Assembly (NCBI GenBank): GCA_902768785.1
Contig: CACXMM010000022.1
Span: 1 to 47,353, forward strand
DNA length: 47,353 bases
Reading direction: 5' to 3'
Origin: an uncultured Prevotellaceae bacterium
GTDB taxonomy: Bacteria; Bacteroidota; Bacteroidia; Bacteroidales; Bacteroidaceae
Positions 15,873 to 25,798 of this stretch are shown here, in pieces. Each line of letters begins with the position of its first letter. The stretch's first letter is position 1. Under the pieces are notes generated by a model, which saw nothing but the letters and a program-made list of their open reading frames with translations, was not told the DNA's origin and did not search any database. The translations under genes and the position numbers were made by a program.

Positions 15873-15916
15873 GGCTGCCAGGAAAATCAGAGTGATTCCT
15901 TTTCTCACTGGCAACC
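15873..15916 (-). terminator. Hairpin between the GH10-like and jelly-roll genes
   Basis: Minus strand: stem GGTTGCCAG / CTGGCAGCC (9 bp, one G-U) around a 26-nt loop, followed by GTCTTTCATATTTAATC, a weak U-rich stretch. It could be a leaky terminator or an mRNA-stabilising hairpin that sets the level of the last gene. No clear -7 box was found between it and the 15815 start. Confidence 0.5.
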
Positions 15917-15929
15917 ATCAGTGTTCACG

Positions 15930-17630
15930 TTATTGTCCTCCCAGCGCATCGCAGAAGGCCTTGTAGGTGGCATTACGCACCCAGTCCTTGCTCTTGGAGT
16001 CGATGGTCCAGAGTCCCACGGGATCGTTCGTATCAGCCATGTTACCCTTACAGATACCTGCCTGCTTGTCGTGCGGGATCTTATTCATGTAGCTTCTGAT
16101 GACCTGACCATAGTAGTCGGCCAGTCTTTGGCGCTGAGCATCGGTGATATCCTTGGCAGCCACACTGGCACCTGAAGCATCCTGATACTTGATGTCGAAG
16201 TTAGAGATACGGATGAGCTTGCCTGTGGAAGCCAGATTGTCAAGTAAGGCATTCAAAGAAGCCTCGTTAGCGGCCTGTTTAGCGGCATCCTCACTATAGG
16301 TGAGATTGACCTTGGCATTGATACCGTCGATCTTCGCACCCTTGGCATCCCAGATATTGATCCAATATTTCAGACTCTCCAGCTTCTTGGAATCCTCAAG
16401 ACCCGTTTCGCTGATAAAGAACTTCAACGCTGCAGCATCACCACCATTCTCCTCGAAGGCTTTTCTGGCTATATCAGATACAGCAGGAGCATAGTTCTCA
16501 CTGCCCAGAACATCCTGCCAGAAGATGCTCTCGGTAGAGTGCTTGAGGTCGTACATGCCATTCTCAAGAACTGCGCCATTGTCAATGGGCTCATCAATGA
16601 GGTCGAAAGTCTTGATACGGCCTTCGTTGATCTTCATCAGACCTTCACACCATGCATGGAGGGCATAGTGGATGGTATCGGTCATCTCCTTTTCTGTCTG
16701 CGGACGGTGATTGTCAGGATAGTAGCCAGCTTCCACCTTCTGGATATAGAAGACAGGAGAAGGACCGTTCTCCACTCTTAAGTAACCCTCAGTCTCACCA
16801 GGAGCACTCTGGGCTTCCACCACGAGCTTTGTCCATTTGCCAGCCTTGTATGTCCACTTTCCATCAGGTCCGCTTCCGTCAACCTTGTTGCCAGAGAAAT
16901 AGACATTGAAGGAACCATCCCTGTCAGCCTTTACATAGAAAGTAATGGTGTATTTGGCGAGGGGATCCACTTCGAAGCCTTCGATGATGCGAACCTTGGC
17001 CCTGGCACCAATGCGGAGGGTGTTCTGGTCATCATATTTGGCAATGGTAGCACTTCCGCTTTCTACGGTACCCGGATAGCTTCCTACAGGCATGTCGTTG
17101 AAGTTCACCGTCTTTCCCTCTACATAATCCACGGGGATTTCAATAGGAGCGGTAAGGGTCTTCAGCCAGTCATCAGCCTGGTTGGCATTAGCAAAAATCG
17201 GACTGCCATACACGTCATAACCGATCTCTTCCACATGGGCAAGGAGGTCACTCATATCGAGGAAGTTCATCACACCCTTAGCATTGATGATGTTACCCGA
17301 CATCAACGATGTACCGAAAGCCACATTGTCGAAATTGGTGACAGCGGCAGCATGATCCAGTTCCTGCTTGTTGAAGTCAGAGACTTTCAGCATGGCACCC
17401 AGAGACATATTAGGATAGGCATCCCTGTTGATATAGCTCTTGACAGGTTTCAGGTCCTTATACGGCTCCTGGATAGAAGGATCAGCCTGGGCAGTGAAAT
17501 TGTCAGTCTCATTATAGTCGGCACAGGAGGAAATGAAGAGTGAAGAAGGAAGGATGAAGAATGCTGCAACGAGCACCTTCACCGTCATTTTCAGGCTTCT
17601 TTTCTCCGTTATAAATTTCTTCTGTCTCAT
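15930..17630 (-). CDS. Degenerate GH10-like surface lipoprotein with inserted jelly-roll domain (probable xylan-binding protein)
   Basis: 566 residues with a lipoprotein signal (lipobox ISSC, Cys36); ATG at 17588 is an alternative start. A GH10 barrel is split by a carbohydrate-binding jelly roll (about 165-305), as in the Xyn10C-type xylanases of Prevotella. The acid/base region is kept (FDLIDEPID, Glu347). The nucleophile strand, normally ITELDI, reads IRISNFDI, putting Asn477 at the Glu position. The early ENEMK and HTLVWH substrate motifs and the late WG motif are also missing. I infer it has lost xylanase activity and acts as a surface glycan-binding protein. It is the sixth gene of the XusA-E run, the place of xyn10C in known loci. 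An active enzyme using another residue is possible but unlikely. Confidence 0.8.
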   Translation of the reverse strand: MRQKKFITEKRSLKMTVKVLVAAFFILPSSLFISSCADYNETDNFTAQADPSIQEPYKDLKPVKSYINRDAYPNMSLGAMLKVSDFNKQELDHAAAVTNFDNVAFGTSLMSGNIINAKGVMNFLDMSDLLAHVEEIGYDVYGSPIFANANQADDWLKTLTAPIEIPVDYVEGKTVNFNDMPVGSYPGTVESGSATIAKYDDQNTLRIGARAKVRIIEGFEVDPLAKYTITFYVKADRDGSFNVYFSGNKVDGSGPDGKWTYKAGKWTKLVVEAQSAPGETEGYLRVENGPSPVFYIQKVEAGYYPDNHRPQTEKEMTDTIHYALHAWCEGLMKINEGRIKTFDLIDEPIDNGAVLENGMYDLKHSTESIFWQDVLGSENYAPAVSDIARKAFEENGGDAAALKFFISETGLEDSKKLESLKYWINIWDAKGAKIDGINAKVNLTYSEDAAKQAANEASLNALLDNLASTGKLIRISNFDIKYQDASGASVAAKDITDAQRQRLADYYGQVIRSYMNKIPHDKQAGICKGNMADTNDPVGLWTIDSKSKDWVRNATYKAFCDALGGQ

Positions 17631-17669
17631 ATCTATTCAAATTTTGAGTTTCGGGTTTCACTTCATTCT

Positions 17670-18788
17670 TTATTTCAAATATTTGGGCGAGAAGAATACT
17701 TTCCTGTTTGCCTCACGAGTCTGAACAACAAGCGTATCGGTGGTTGACACCTGGATGTTGCTATTCTGGAAGTTTACATCGTAAGCCAGACGGAGAATGT
17801 CGCGCTCATCAGCCTTGCCTTCTCCATACCACTGGTAGTCCTTGTACTCCGGTCGTCCACTTCCTTTGGCAATGAATTCACCGGAACCGGTAGCTGTCAC
17901 GTTCGGATCATCGGTGGAAATCGTGCACTGGTTACCATTGAAAGTAAGAATAAGGTTACAAGAAACAGAGGCTCCAGAGGTCTTGAAAGACACGTTGAAG
18001 ATAGCCTGTGACATATTCTTGGTTTTGATATCACAGATTTCATCGTTCTGGTTCACCGGGTTCTCCTTGTAATGTTCAAGGTCGGTATTGACCAAGGAGA
18101 AATCCTTGCGGACGACCTTCGTTGTCACACCTTTTTCCGTTACATTGTCAACACCGCGACGGATGTATTTAGCCTGCCAGGGGTTCATATACTTCACGCA
18201 GTAAAGCACGTAGTCCTTGGCAAGAATCTCCCAGTCATCAGTATTGGTGCGGGAGGGTGTCAGACCTTCACGGGGCTCACCAGTGAGGATATGGTCGATA
18301 CCTTTAACGTTCTTCATCACCAAAGGAATCACGTATGTGGTCTCCACGGCTTTGGGATCACTGAAGAATGCATCCGTAAACTGCACCTCCACATAACCGC
18401 GGGGATCGCCGTTGTAGGGGATGACATTGGACAAAAGACTGTAGTAGTTGGATGGCATGGGCAGCACGGGAGCTGACGGGTTTCCTGCATCATCCACAAA
18501 CCACAGGTTGTTGCAGAGAGACTCATCGACAGCAATGTCAACATACGCATCACGTCCTCCGTATGCTCCACCCATGGTTGACCAAATGCGGCACTTGTGC
18601 GCGTTGTCGAGCTCGTTGTCGTAGATGTCGTTACCAAGTACGAGTGTACGTACGGGGAACTGATAGGCGAAGTAGGCAGTCGTACCTTCTTCATAGTCTG
18701 GGAACTCATGGTCTGAATTGTAGCAAGACGTACAAGTGAGAGCAAGGGCTCCCAGAGCTATTCCATATATGTATTTCTTCATCTTCAT
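17670..18788 (-). CDS. XusE-like PUL lipoprotein (DUF1735/DUF5627-type)
   Basis: About 372 residues from ATG at 18788 (in-frame ATGs also at 18809 and 18782; the start is not certain). The lipoprotein signal ends in TCTSC. The N-terminal domain (GTTAYFAYQFPVRTLVLGND, DNAHKCRIWSTMGGAYGG) is of the DUF1735-type seen in proteins after SusD. The C-terminal domain is beta-rich and matches DUF5627 in feel. In characterised xylan loci the protein at this position is called XusE and is regarded as a surface xylan-binding partner of the SusC/D transporters. It follows the XusD-like gene by about 40 bp and precedes the GH10-like gene. Confidence 0.72.
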   Translation of the reverse strand: MKMKKYIYGIALGALALTCTSCYNSDHEFPDYEEGTTAYFAYQFPVRTLVLGNDIYDNELDNAHKCRIWSTMGGAYGGRDAYVDIAVDESLCNNLWFVDDAGNPSAPVLPMPSNYYSLLSNVIPYNGDPRGYVEVQFTDAFFSDPKAVETTYVIPLVMKNVKGIDHILTGEPREGLTPSRTNTDDWEILAKDYVLYCVKYMNPWQAKYIRRGVDNVTEKGVTTKVVRKDFSLVNTDLEHYKENPVNQNDEICDIKTKNMSQAIFNVSFKTSGASVSCNLILTFNGNQCTISTDDPNVTATGSGEFIAKGSGRPEYKDYQWYGEGKADERDILRLAYDVNFQNSNIQVSTTDTLVVQTREANRKVFFSPKYLK

Positions 18789-18828
18789 CATTGCAATTAT
18801 CATTTTCAATTGTCAACTTTCAATAATT

Positions 18829-20691
18829 CTAATTCCATCCTCTGTTCTGCTTGAGATTGCTCCACTTAAGCACCTCACTCTTCGGAATGGGTCCGTAGCA
18901 CTGATAAGAGTTGTCATAAACACGCTTCTCCACATCAATGATGGTATAAGTGAGTTCACCAGTTTCCTCATTACGGTCGATTCTCATACCCTTCACGGGC
19001 TCATCAAGCGGCAACAGCCAACGACGGAGATCCCAGAAGCGCTTGTTTTCGAAACAGAGCTCCAGACGGCGCTCGTTACGGATGAGATTTGTCATCTTAG
19101 CCTGGTCACCGGCACACTCCTCAAGATAGGCATCACCCTCAGGAAGATCACGTCCAAACTCATCTTTACCCAGTCCGGCACGTGTACGAATGGCCTTGAT
19201 CACATCGTAAGCCGTATAACCAACACCCGTGGGATCAGCCTTGGGGCCCCAGGCATCATTGGCAGCTTCGGCATAGGCCAGGAAGATTTCCGTGTAACGG
19301 ATGCGGGTATAGATGTGCTGCTGCTCAATGAGAGAGCTTGACAGCGGACTCACATCGTCGCGGAGCAGTTTCTTCAGGTAATAGCCTGTTTGTGTAGAAT
19401 AAGCTCCATAGTTGATATTATCCTCATACTCGACTACACCCTGGTCAGTCACCTTAGGATAAGTACCTGTGATAATCTCAGTTTTTCTGAACACCGTACC
19501 GTTATAGAGGATATTGTCAGCAAGACGCAGGTCACGGTTGGCATAAGGATTCTTCGGGTCATAACCGGATTTAGGATCACTGATAGGACGTCCGTTACGC
19601 ATAGGGAAGGCATCCACGAGATTCTGCGAAGGATTGACACGACCCTGGCCATACAATGTCGGCGGGAAATTCTCCCTTTCCTGGGTTGCGTTCTTATGAC
19701 GGTCCTCACGCCACAGGATCTCAGGCATTTCTGATGCGCTGGGCTCCAGTTTATTCTTATTCTTGTACCAGATGTTACCCGTTGGATCAAATCCATCCAT
19801 ACCACCAATGCGCTTGAGAACATCAGCACAAAGCTTGGCTGCATCAGCAGAAGTGACACCGCTCTGGTCGCGGAAGGCAGGACTGGCAGCGAGCAAAGCA
19901 ACCTGAGCCTTGATAGCCTCAGCACTTCTGCCCGACATCAGATTCTTAGCCTTGACACCATACACAAGGTTATAATTGGAAACATTCGCTCCCAGAGCCT
20001 TGTACTTGGCAGGGATTTCATCTTCGGTGTCGATATCATCATAATCGATAGGAAGGTAGAACATGGCACTGTCACAGTCGGCGAAAATCTGCTTCACACA
20101 ATCAGCAAAAGAGGCACGAGGAAGGTTGAAGTCGGAACTACCATCTTCCGGTGTTGTCAGCAAGGGTACTCCATAGAGCTGACCATCATCTGCATAGCCA
20201 CCATGAGCCTGCAGCAAATAATAGTAGAAGACAGCACGAAGGCCGAAAGCCTCACCTTTCAGTCGGTCAATGAACATCTGCTGCTTGGATGCTGCACTGG
20301 GTGCCCATTTCACCTTATCCACGATTGTGAAGAACTTATTGATATACTGGATACCATCCTTACAATTGTCCCATACAGACATGGGGTTGTTGTCGGAAGC
20401 CCAGGTACCCGTTGCCATATTCAGGTAATTGCTGGTTTTCAAGTTGGTGACAGCATCATCTGTGGCTATGTCGGTAACGGTTGTAGTGAGGTAGGGAAGA
20501 CGGTCATAGCCATACATCAGCAGGCCATGAGCATATTCTGACTCCTCGTACATGGCATCCTCCTGTCGTGTATTCTCATCTGCCGGCGTGAAAATATCAT
20601 CGCATGAGCAAAGGAGCGCTGTGCTAAATAATAACTGACAAATGATAAAGGATAAACTTATCAGGTGTCTTTTATCTTTTGGCGTAATCAT
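18829..20691 (-). CDS. SusD-family lipoprotein (XusD-like)
   Basis: 620 residues. The signal peptide ends in LLCSC (about Cys30). SusD/RagB features: CDDIFTPADENTRQEDAMY at the mature N-terminus, KGEAFGLRAVFYYYLLQAHGG in the TPR-like helices, the IYTRIRYTEIFLAYAEAANDAWG segment and NERRLELCFENKRFWDLRRW near the C-terminus. It pairs with the SusC-type protein encoded immediately upstream in transcription (20727-23708) and would bind xylo-oligosaccharides over its channel. Second SusD of the locus; the two SusD proteins differ strongly, which implies different ligands or chain lengths. Confidence 0.92.
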   Translation of the reverse strand: MITPKDKRHLISLSFIICQLLFSTALLCSCDDIFTPADENTRQEDAMYEESEYAHGLLMYGYDRLPYLTTTVTDIATDDAVTNLKTSNYLNMATGTWASDNNPMSVWDNCKDGIQYINKFFTIVDKVKWAPSAASKQQMFIDRLKGEAFGLRAVFYYYLLQAHGGYADDGQLYGVPLLTTPEDGSSDFNLPRASFADCVKQIFADCDSAMFYLPIDYDDIDTEDEIPAKYKALGANVSNYNLVYGVKAKNLMSGRSAEAIKAQVALLAASPAFRDQSGVTSADAAKLCADVLKRIGGMDGFDPTGNIWYKNKNKLEPSASEMPEILWREDRHKNATQERENFPPTLYGQGRVNPSQNLVDAFPMRNGRPISDPKSGYDPKNPYANRDLRLADNILYNGTVFRKTEIITGTYPKVTDQGVVEYEDNINYGAYSTQTGYYLKKLLRDDVSPLSSSLIEQQHIYTRIRYTEIFLAYAEAANDAWGPKADPTGVGYTAYDVIKAIRTRAGLGKDEFGRDLPEGDAYLEECAGDQAKMTNLIRNERRLELCFENKRFWDLRRWLLPLDEPVKGMRIDRNEETGELTYTIIDVEKRVYDNSYQCYGPIPKSEVLKWSNLKQNRGWN

Positions 20692-20726
20692 AATTCTTAA
20701 TGCTAAATTCTTAATTCTTGATTCTT

Positions 20727-23708
20727 TTAGAGAGTTACCTTAACACCGAGATTATAGAAACGAGTCTGTGGTGCATAGCCAACGCTTGTCTCCATCAACT
20801 TGCGGTTCTTTGAAATCGTAAGAAGATCGTTTCCGTTCAAATAAATAGAGAGCGCATTCACCCACTTTCCTTTAAACATCTCCGAGGGGAAGTCGTAGGT
20901 CAACTGCACCTTGCGGAGGTTGAAACGGTCGGTGCTGTACATCCAGAAGGTGGAAGCAGCTGCGTTGTTGTTCGAACTATAAGTTGTCAGACGGGGATGA
21001 GTGGCCGTATTTGCGGTCTCGGGAGTCCAACGACCCAGTACATTCACAGAGTACTTGGCATCTCCGCTCATATAGTAGTAACTATTATTCTTCATGGCGT
21101 ATGCACCGAACTGGCCATTACCGAGTACGAAGAGCGTGAAATTCTTGTATTTGAGCGTGAGGTTGACACCCACGAACCAAGGAGTGCCAATGCTACCCAA
21201 AGCGTTGTTGCCTGTAGGATTGTTGGTGGGATTTCCATTGGCGTCAAAAACAGTAATGGAGCCGGATTTGCCAAGAACAACCATATCCTTGTTGTCGATT
21301 CTGCCATCGCCATTCACATCCTCATACTTCAAGTCACCTGGCAGGATAGTACCTCCAATGGCCGGATTCGGAAGACTCTTCTTCAAGGCGTACTGTGTGA
21401 CTCCATCAGCATTTGTGCTGATATCAAAGTCATCTGCCGTGTAGAAGCCAATATTCTTGTAACCCCAGAGAGCATCGAGGTTTTGGCCTTCAACATACTT
21501 ATTAGGTGCAATAGGATCGATGATTTCGTCATACTTCTTCCACTTTGACGTGAGATAGGTACCTACAACACCAAGGGAAGCGTAAACCTTACCAAACTGT
21601 TTCTGTGCTTTTACGCTAAAGTCAAGACCCTTGCGGTTCTGGATATTATTGTTGATAGCCGGCTTGAACGAACCTCCGGAAAGACCTCCTGACAAATAGG
21701 AAGGGAAGGTAGTGGGGTTCTGGATAATGAAGCCATCCATATCCGTATTGAAGAAGGTGAGGTCAGTGGTAATCAACTTATTGAAGAATGAACCACGAAG
21801 ACTTACTGACCACTCCTTGCGATGAATGAAATCAAGGGCAGGGTTGGCACCCATCTGAGAATATGTAATTTTCGTACTGACACCCTCATTCCATGAGAAG
21901 CTACCATCAGCAGGATTCCAACTGGCATCGTAAAGATAGAAGTATTTATTGCCCATATAGATATCAGCATCTTCATTCAGATTGCTGTAAGACGCGCTAA
22001 GCATCAAGTCATCAACGAAACTTCCCTCCATGAAATTCTCCTTGGCGATATTCCAACCAACAGTGAAAGAAGGTGAGATGGCCTCGCGATTGCCCTCGGG
22101 AAGACGTGAGGAGTGTACACCTGCAAACGCTGCCTCGGCAAAATAACGACCCATGAAGTCGTAACCGCCCTGCAGACCAATGTTGGCATTGGTATAGCGG
22201 TGATAGGTACCACTGGCTGTGGTGGTGTACATATTAGCGAGCAACATTCCTGTAATATGATGCTTTCCTGCGAAGGTGTTGTCATAATCGAAATGACCAT
22301 TCCAGCTGATGGTCTGGCGATATTTCGTGTCAGACATGGACATGTGACCTGTCACCTTCTCATCGTTTTGCTGCGTAAGGGCTACGATAGACTCCTGTGA
22401 GTTATAGTTACTCCATGTAGGAATAAATACTGCGTAATCATTGTTGTATGACAGACTGTAGTTGGCAGCGTAGTCGATGGAGAACAGAGTCTTGAATGAC
22501 AAGCCCTTCAAGAACTTGCTCATGTCATAGATGATACCTGCATCGAACTGGAACTGACGACTCACACCTCTTGTCTTACCACCGAAGTAGCAGTCGGCAA
22601 TGGCATTATGATCGGTGACCTTTGTTCCACCAGGGAAGAATCTGCCATCGAGCAGGTTCAGCGACTTACCAAGGATAGCAAGAGCCTTGGAAGCGTTAGG
22701 ATCTACCGTATTAATATCAATCAACGGTGCTGCGTTTTCCGGGAAGTTCGGACGCATATTGGCCGCATCGTTCCAGAAGTTACCCTTGTTGCTGTTTGCG
22801 TTGTAGAAGGTAGCACTTACGTCAGCATAACCTTTGATCAGCTTATTGATGACGAGGTCCACATTACCACGAACGCTGAAACGGTCGGTATAGTTATCTT
22901 TTGCAGGACCGAAGTTGATAAGGTCCTCAAAGCGATAGTAGTTAATGTTCGTGTAGAAGTGTGCTCGTGTTCCACCACCCTGGATCTCCAACGTACCTTC
23001 TGAACGGTTATACACCTTACGGATATATTCGTCAGAATAATAGTTTACGTTCGGATAACGGTAAGGATTGAGCCCAGAGGCATGGTTGTAGATATCCATC
23101 TGGCTATATCTCGGAGTAAGACCATCGTTGGCACGAGCCTCATTGTAGAGGGTCATGTACTGAGCAGAACCGAGATACTCAGGAAATTCCTTGGCTACAT
23201 GGAAACCAGTGTTCGCATTGGCAGTAATCTGCAGACCATCAACCTTTCCACGCTTGGTGGTGATCAGGATCGCACCCTTGGCACCCTTGGCACCATAGAG
23301 CACGACAGCCTGTGCTCCCTTAAGGAAGGTAACCTGTTCAATCTCAGAAGGAAGCACGTTGTTGGATGGACGCTTTACACCGTCGATAATCACGAGCGGC
23401 AGGTTGCTGTTGTCGTTATTATCAAGGCGCTCATTGTCCATACCCCAAAGGTTGTTGCCATTCCATCCACCAACAAGGGCATACAAGTCATCAAGACTGC
23501 TTACTGTATAGTCCTTCTTCTGCAGCTCTTCCATGTCAACATAGGAAACGCCTCCGAGAAGATGGTCAGGATCCTTGTCGCGGAAAGCAACATGGACTTT
23601 CTTTTCTACCACGACAGAATCAGTGTCGTCAGCGACCTGGGCATTAACCGTCAGTGGCGATACAGCTGCCATGGCAAAGAGAAATATGTTTGTTTTCATT
23701 CTTTTCAT
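20727..23708 (-). CDS. SusC-family TonB-dependent transporter (XusC-like)
   Basis: About 993 residues from ATG at 23708 (MKRMKTNIFLFAMAAVSPLTVNAQ signal); in-frame ATGs further up lack a better signal. Plug-domain motifs: LPLVIIDGVKRP, VTFLKGAQAVVLYGAKGAKGAILITTKRG. They are followed by the long barrel ending in FYNLGVKVTL with terminal hydrophobic residue. Unlike the partner XusA-like protein, it has no carboxypeptidase-D-like N-terminal domain: the plug comes about 40 residues after the signal peptide. Outer-membrane importer of oligosaccharide, energised by TonB. Pairs with the SusD at 18829-20691. Confidence 0.92.
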   Translation of the reverse strand: MKRMKTNIFLFAMAAVSPLTVNAQVADDTDSVVVEKKVHVAFRDKDPDHLLGGVSYVDMEELQKKDYTVSSLDDLYALVGGWNGNNLWGMDNERLDNNDNSNLPLVIIDGVKRPSNNVLPSEIEQVTFLKGAQAVVLYGAKGAKGAILITTKRGKVDGLQITANANTGFHVAKEFPEYLGSAQYMTLYNEARANDGLTPRYSQMDIYNHASGLNPYRYPNVNYYSDEYIRKVYNRSEGTLEIQGGGTRAHFYTNINYYRFEDLINFGPAKDNYTDRFSVRGNVDLVINKLIKGYADVSATFYNANSNKGNFWNDAANMRPNFPENAAPLIDINTVDPNASKALAILGKSLNLLDGRFFPGGTKVTDHNAIADCYFGGKTRGVSRQFQFDAGIIYDMSKFLKGLSFKTLFSIDYAANYSLSYNNDYAVFIPTWSNYNSQESIVALTQQNDEKVTGHMSMSDTKYRQTISWNGHFDYDNTFAGKHHITGMLLANMYTTTASGTYHRYTNANIGLQGGYDFMGRYFAEAAFAGVHSSRLPEGNREAISPSFTVGWNIAKENFMEGSFVDDLMLSASYSNLNEDADIYMGNKYFYLYDASWNPADGSFSWNEGVSTKITYSQMGANPALDFIHRKEWSVSLRGSFFNKLITTDLTFFNTDMDGFIIQNPTTFPSYLSGGLSGGSFKPAINNNIQNRKGLDFSVKAQKQFGKVYASLGVVGTYLTSKWKKYDEIIDPIAPNKYVEGQNLDALWGYKNIGFYTADDFDISTNADGVTQYALKKSLPNPAIGGTILPGDLKYEDVNGDGRIDNKDMVVLGKSGSITVFDANGNPTNNPTGNNALGSIGTPWFVGVNLTLKYKNFTLFVLGNGQFGAYAMKNNSYYYMSGDAKYSVNVLGRWTPETANTATHPRLTTYSSNNNAAASTFWMYSTDRFNLRKVQLTYDFPSEMFKGKWVNALSIYLNGNDLLTISKNRKLMETSVGYAPQTRFYNLGVKVTL

Positions 23709-23767
23709 ATTCATTATTATTATAGCGGTAGCAAATTTGTCACTGTTCACTATTCACTTTTACCTTA

Positions 23768-25798
23768 TTACCATCCCGGGTTCTGGGGGAATCCTTCGTA
23801 AAGATAAATATCCTTGTCAGGAAGCGGGAACCAGTAGTGCTTTGACTCCAAGCGACGGGTTATCAGTTCTTCTCTGTGGAAGTTACCAACCTTGGCATCC
23901 TTTGGATCATGATCCTTAAACCATGCGTCGGTCTCCAAACGCTCGAACTCATGAGAGTACTTCACCGTATAAGGAGGCTCCGTCAGAAGCAACCAGCGCT
24001 GGAGGTCGTTCCAGCGGAATCCTTCGAAGGAAAGTTCCACAGCGCGCTCGCGACGTACTTCGTCAATAAAGTGCTCACGGCTATCACGAAGATTGGCAGC
24101 TACATGCTCCATGGGGTAATCGGTAGAGTTAACACGGTCGCGGAGGGCGTTGATAGCCTCGACAGCCGAGTATGACGGGCAATAGTTAGGTCTTTCATTC
24201 AGATCACTTACACTATTTGCAATAGCGGCCCTTGCCTCAGCATACATCAGGTAAACATCAGCCAGGCGCATATAGGGGAGATAGCTTTCAAATGCCCAAT
24301 CCCAGTCATACCACTTGTCACCCTCGTTACACTGGTGAGGTGTCAGTTTCTGAATGAAATAGCCTGTACTGCTGGCATCGGCAACAGAACGCATGGCACC
24401 ACCTGTGTAAAGGGTGCAATAATCATGCTTCTTCTGCTCTGCGGTCAAAGCATCTGTGCTGAGCACATAGTGGAAACCGTCGAAAATAATGTCATGATAG
24501 AATCGAGGATCACGATCCTTGTAAGGATGTTCAGGATCCCATCCTGATTCCGGGTTCAGCACCAGTTCACCGTTCCGCACCAGATAGATAGGCTGTCCAT
24601 TAGCCATTCCATACTGGTCGATGAGGTTTGCGGTGGGGTGGTGAATGATTTTGTCATGAGCCACAAGACCGGCAACCTTCGGACCAAAGATCTTGGCATG
24701 GTTCCAGTTGGCGGTGTTGGCACCGGAACAGATACCACGGAAGATAGCCTCTGTAGAACCAGGCACGTTCCAATTCTGCTTGACTGTATAGAAGATATCC
24801 GAGTAGTTGGTCTCTGCATTCTCATCACGCTCGTGATCGTAGATATTGGAATATTTATACTCGGCAAGCTTGTACGATACAGATCCTTTCTTGACAAGAT
24901 CAAGGGCCTTGCCAAGAGCCTCAGCAGCCTTCCGGCAGTATTCCACATCGTAATCGTAAGTCTTACCATTGGAGCTTGCACCCAACAATTGAACAGCACC
25001 ACCGTTCTTGGCCTTCTCCATCTCCTTCATCAGCGGAGAACCTGCCCAAAGGTAGCATTTGCCCAGGTAGCAGAGGGCCATAAACTTGTTGATACGCAGG
25101 TCGTTCTTTCCAGAAGTCTGCATACCGGCAAGAGTCTCATCCCATCCCTGAGGATCCATCGGAAGGAGATCGTATGCACGTTCAAAGTCTTCTGCGCAGC
25201 GATCAGCACACTCCTGGAAGGAAAGACGGGGAAGCTCTGGAATCTGTGTAGCCTCGAAAGCCTCGTCAATATAGGGAAGGCCGCCGAAAAAGCACATCAG
25301 CTCGAAATGCCACCAAGCACGGAAGAAATACAACTGTCCGAGCAAGAGGTCGCGCTCCTCGTCTGTTCCAACGAGCGACTTGATATTCGCAATACCCATG
25401 TTACACTTGCGGATACAATACCATGAACTTCTCCAAAGCGAGTAACGGTCACCATTCAGCCAGAACTGAGTATTGTTAAACCAGTCACGATAGTTACCAA
25501 GGTCCACCTGATGGTCTATGTGGCCATATCCTTCAGGGTTGTGCACGGCATCATCACCCATATTCCATCCGGAACAATAGTTAACCTTCTCTATATCAGG
25601 AACCAAGTTGTAGATTTCCTCAATATATCCCTGGAAGTTGCGGTAGTTCTTGAAAGCCTCATCCTCTGCCACAATAGACTCCGGATCCTTATCGAGCCAG
25701 TCGGTACAAGAGAAGAGAGTACCACCTGCCAGAAGGAGAAGCGAACCACACAAAAGGGTTTTTATGTTATTATAATATTTCATCATTGTTGTAGCCAT
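23768..25798 (-). CDS. SusD-family lipoprotein (XusB-like)
   Basis: 676 residues. The signal peptide ends in TLFSC, then TDWLDKDPESIVAEDEAFKN, the usual SusD mature start. Inner motifs include QLYFFRAWWHFELMCFFGGLPYIDEA and RERAVELSFEGFRWNDLQRW. The C-terminus (DKDIYLYEGFPQNPGW) is typical. The start codon overlaps the SusC stop by one base (TAATG), which suggests coupled translation and matched amounts of the transporter pair. An ATG four codons later is an alternative start. Binds xylan oligosaccharides at the surface by analogy to XusB. Confidence 0.93.
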   Translation of the reverse strand: MATTMMKYYNNIKTLLCGSLLLLAGGTLFSCTDWLDKDPESIVAEDEAFKNYRNFQGYIEEIYNLVPDIEKVNYCSGWNMGDDAVHNPEGYGHIDHQVDLGNYRDWFNNTQFWLNGDRYSLWRSSWYCIRKCNMGIANIKSLVGTDEERDLLLGQLYFFRAWWHFELMCFFGGLPYIDEAFEATQIPELPRLSFQECADRCAEDFERAYDLLPMDPQGWDETLAGMQTSGKNDLRINKFMALCYLGKCYLWAGSPLMKEMEKAKNGGAVQLLGASSNGKTYDYDVEYCRKAAEALGKALDLVKKGSVSYKLAEYKYSNIYDHERDENAETNYSDIFYTVKQNWNVPGSTEAIFRGICSGANTANWNHAKIFGPKVAGLVAHDKIIHHPTANLIDQYGMANGQPIYLVRNGELVLNPESGWDPEHPYKDRDPRFYHDIIFDGFHYVLSTDALTAEQKKHDYCTLYTGGAMRSVADASSTGYFIQKLTPHQCNEGDKWYDWDWAFESYLPYMRLADVYLMYAEARAAIANSVSDLNERPNYCPSYSAVEAINALRDRVNSTDYPMEHVAANLRDSREHFIDEVRRERAVELSFEGFRWNDLQRWLLLTEPPYTVKYSHEFERLETDAWFKDHDPKDAKVGNFHREELITRRLESKHYWFPLPDKDIYLYEGFPQNPGW

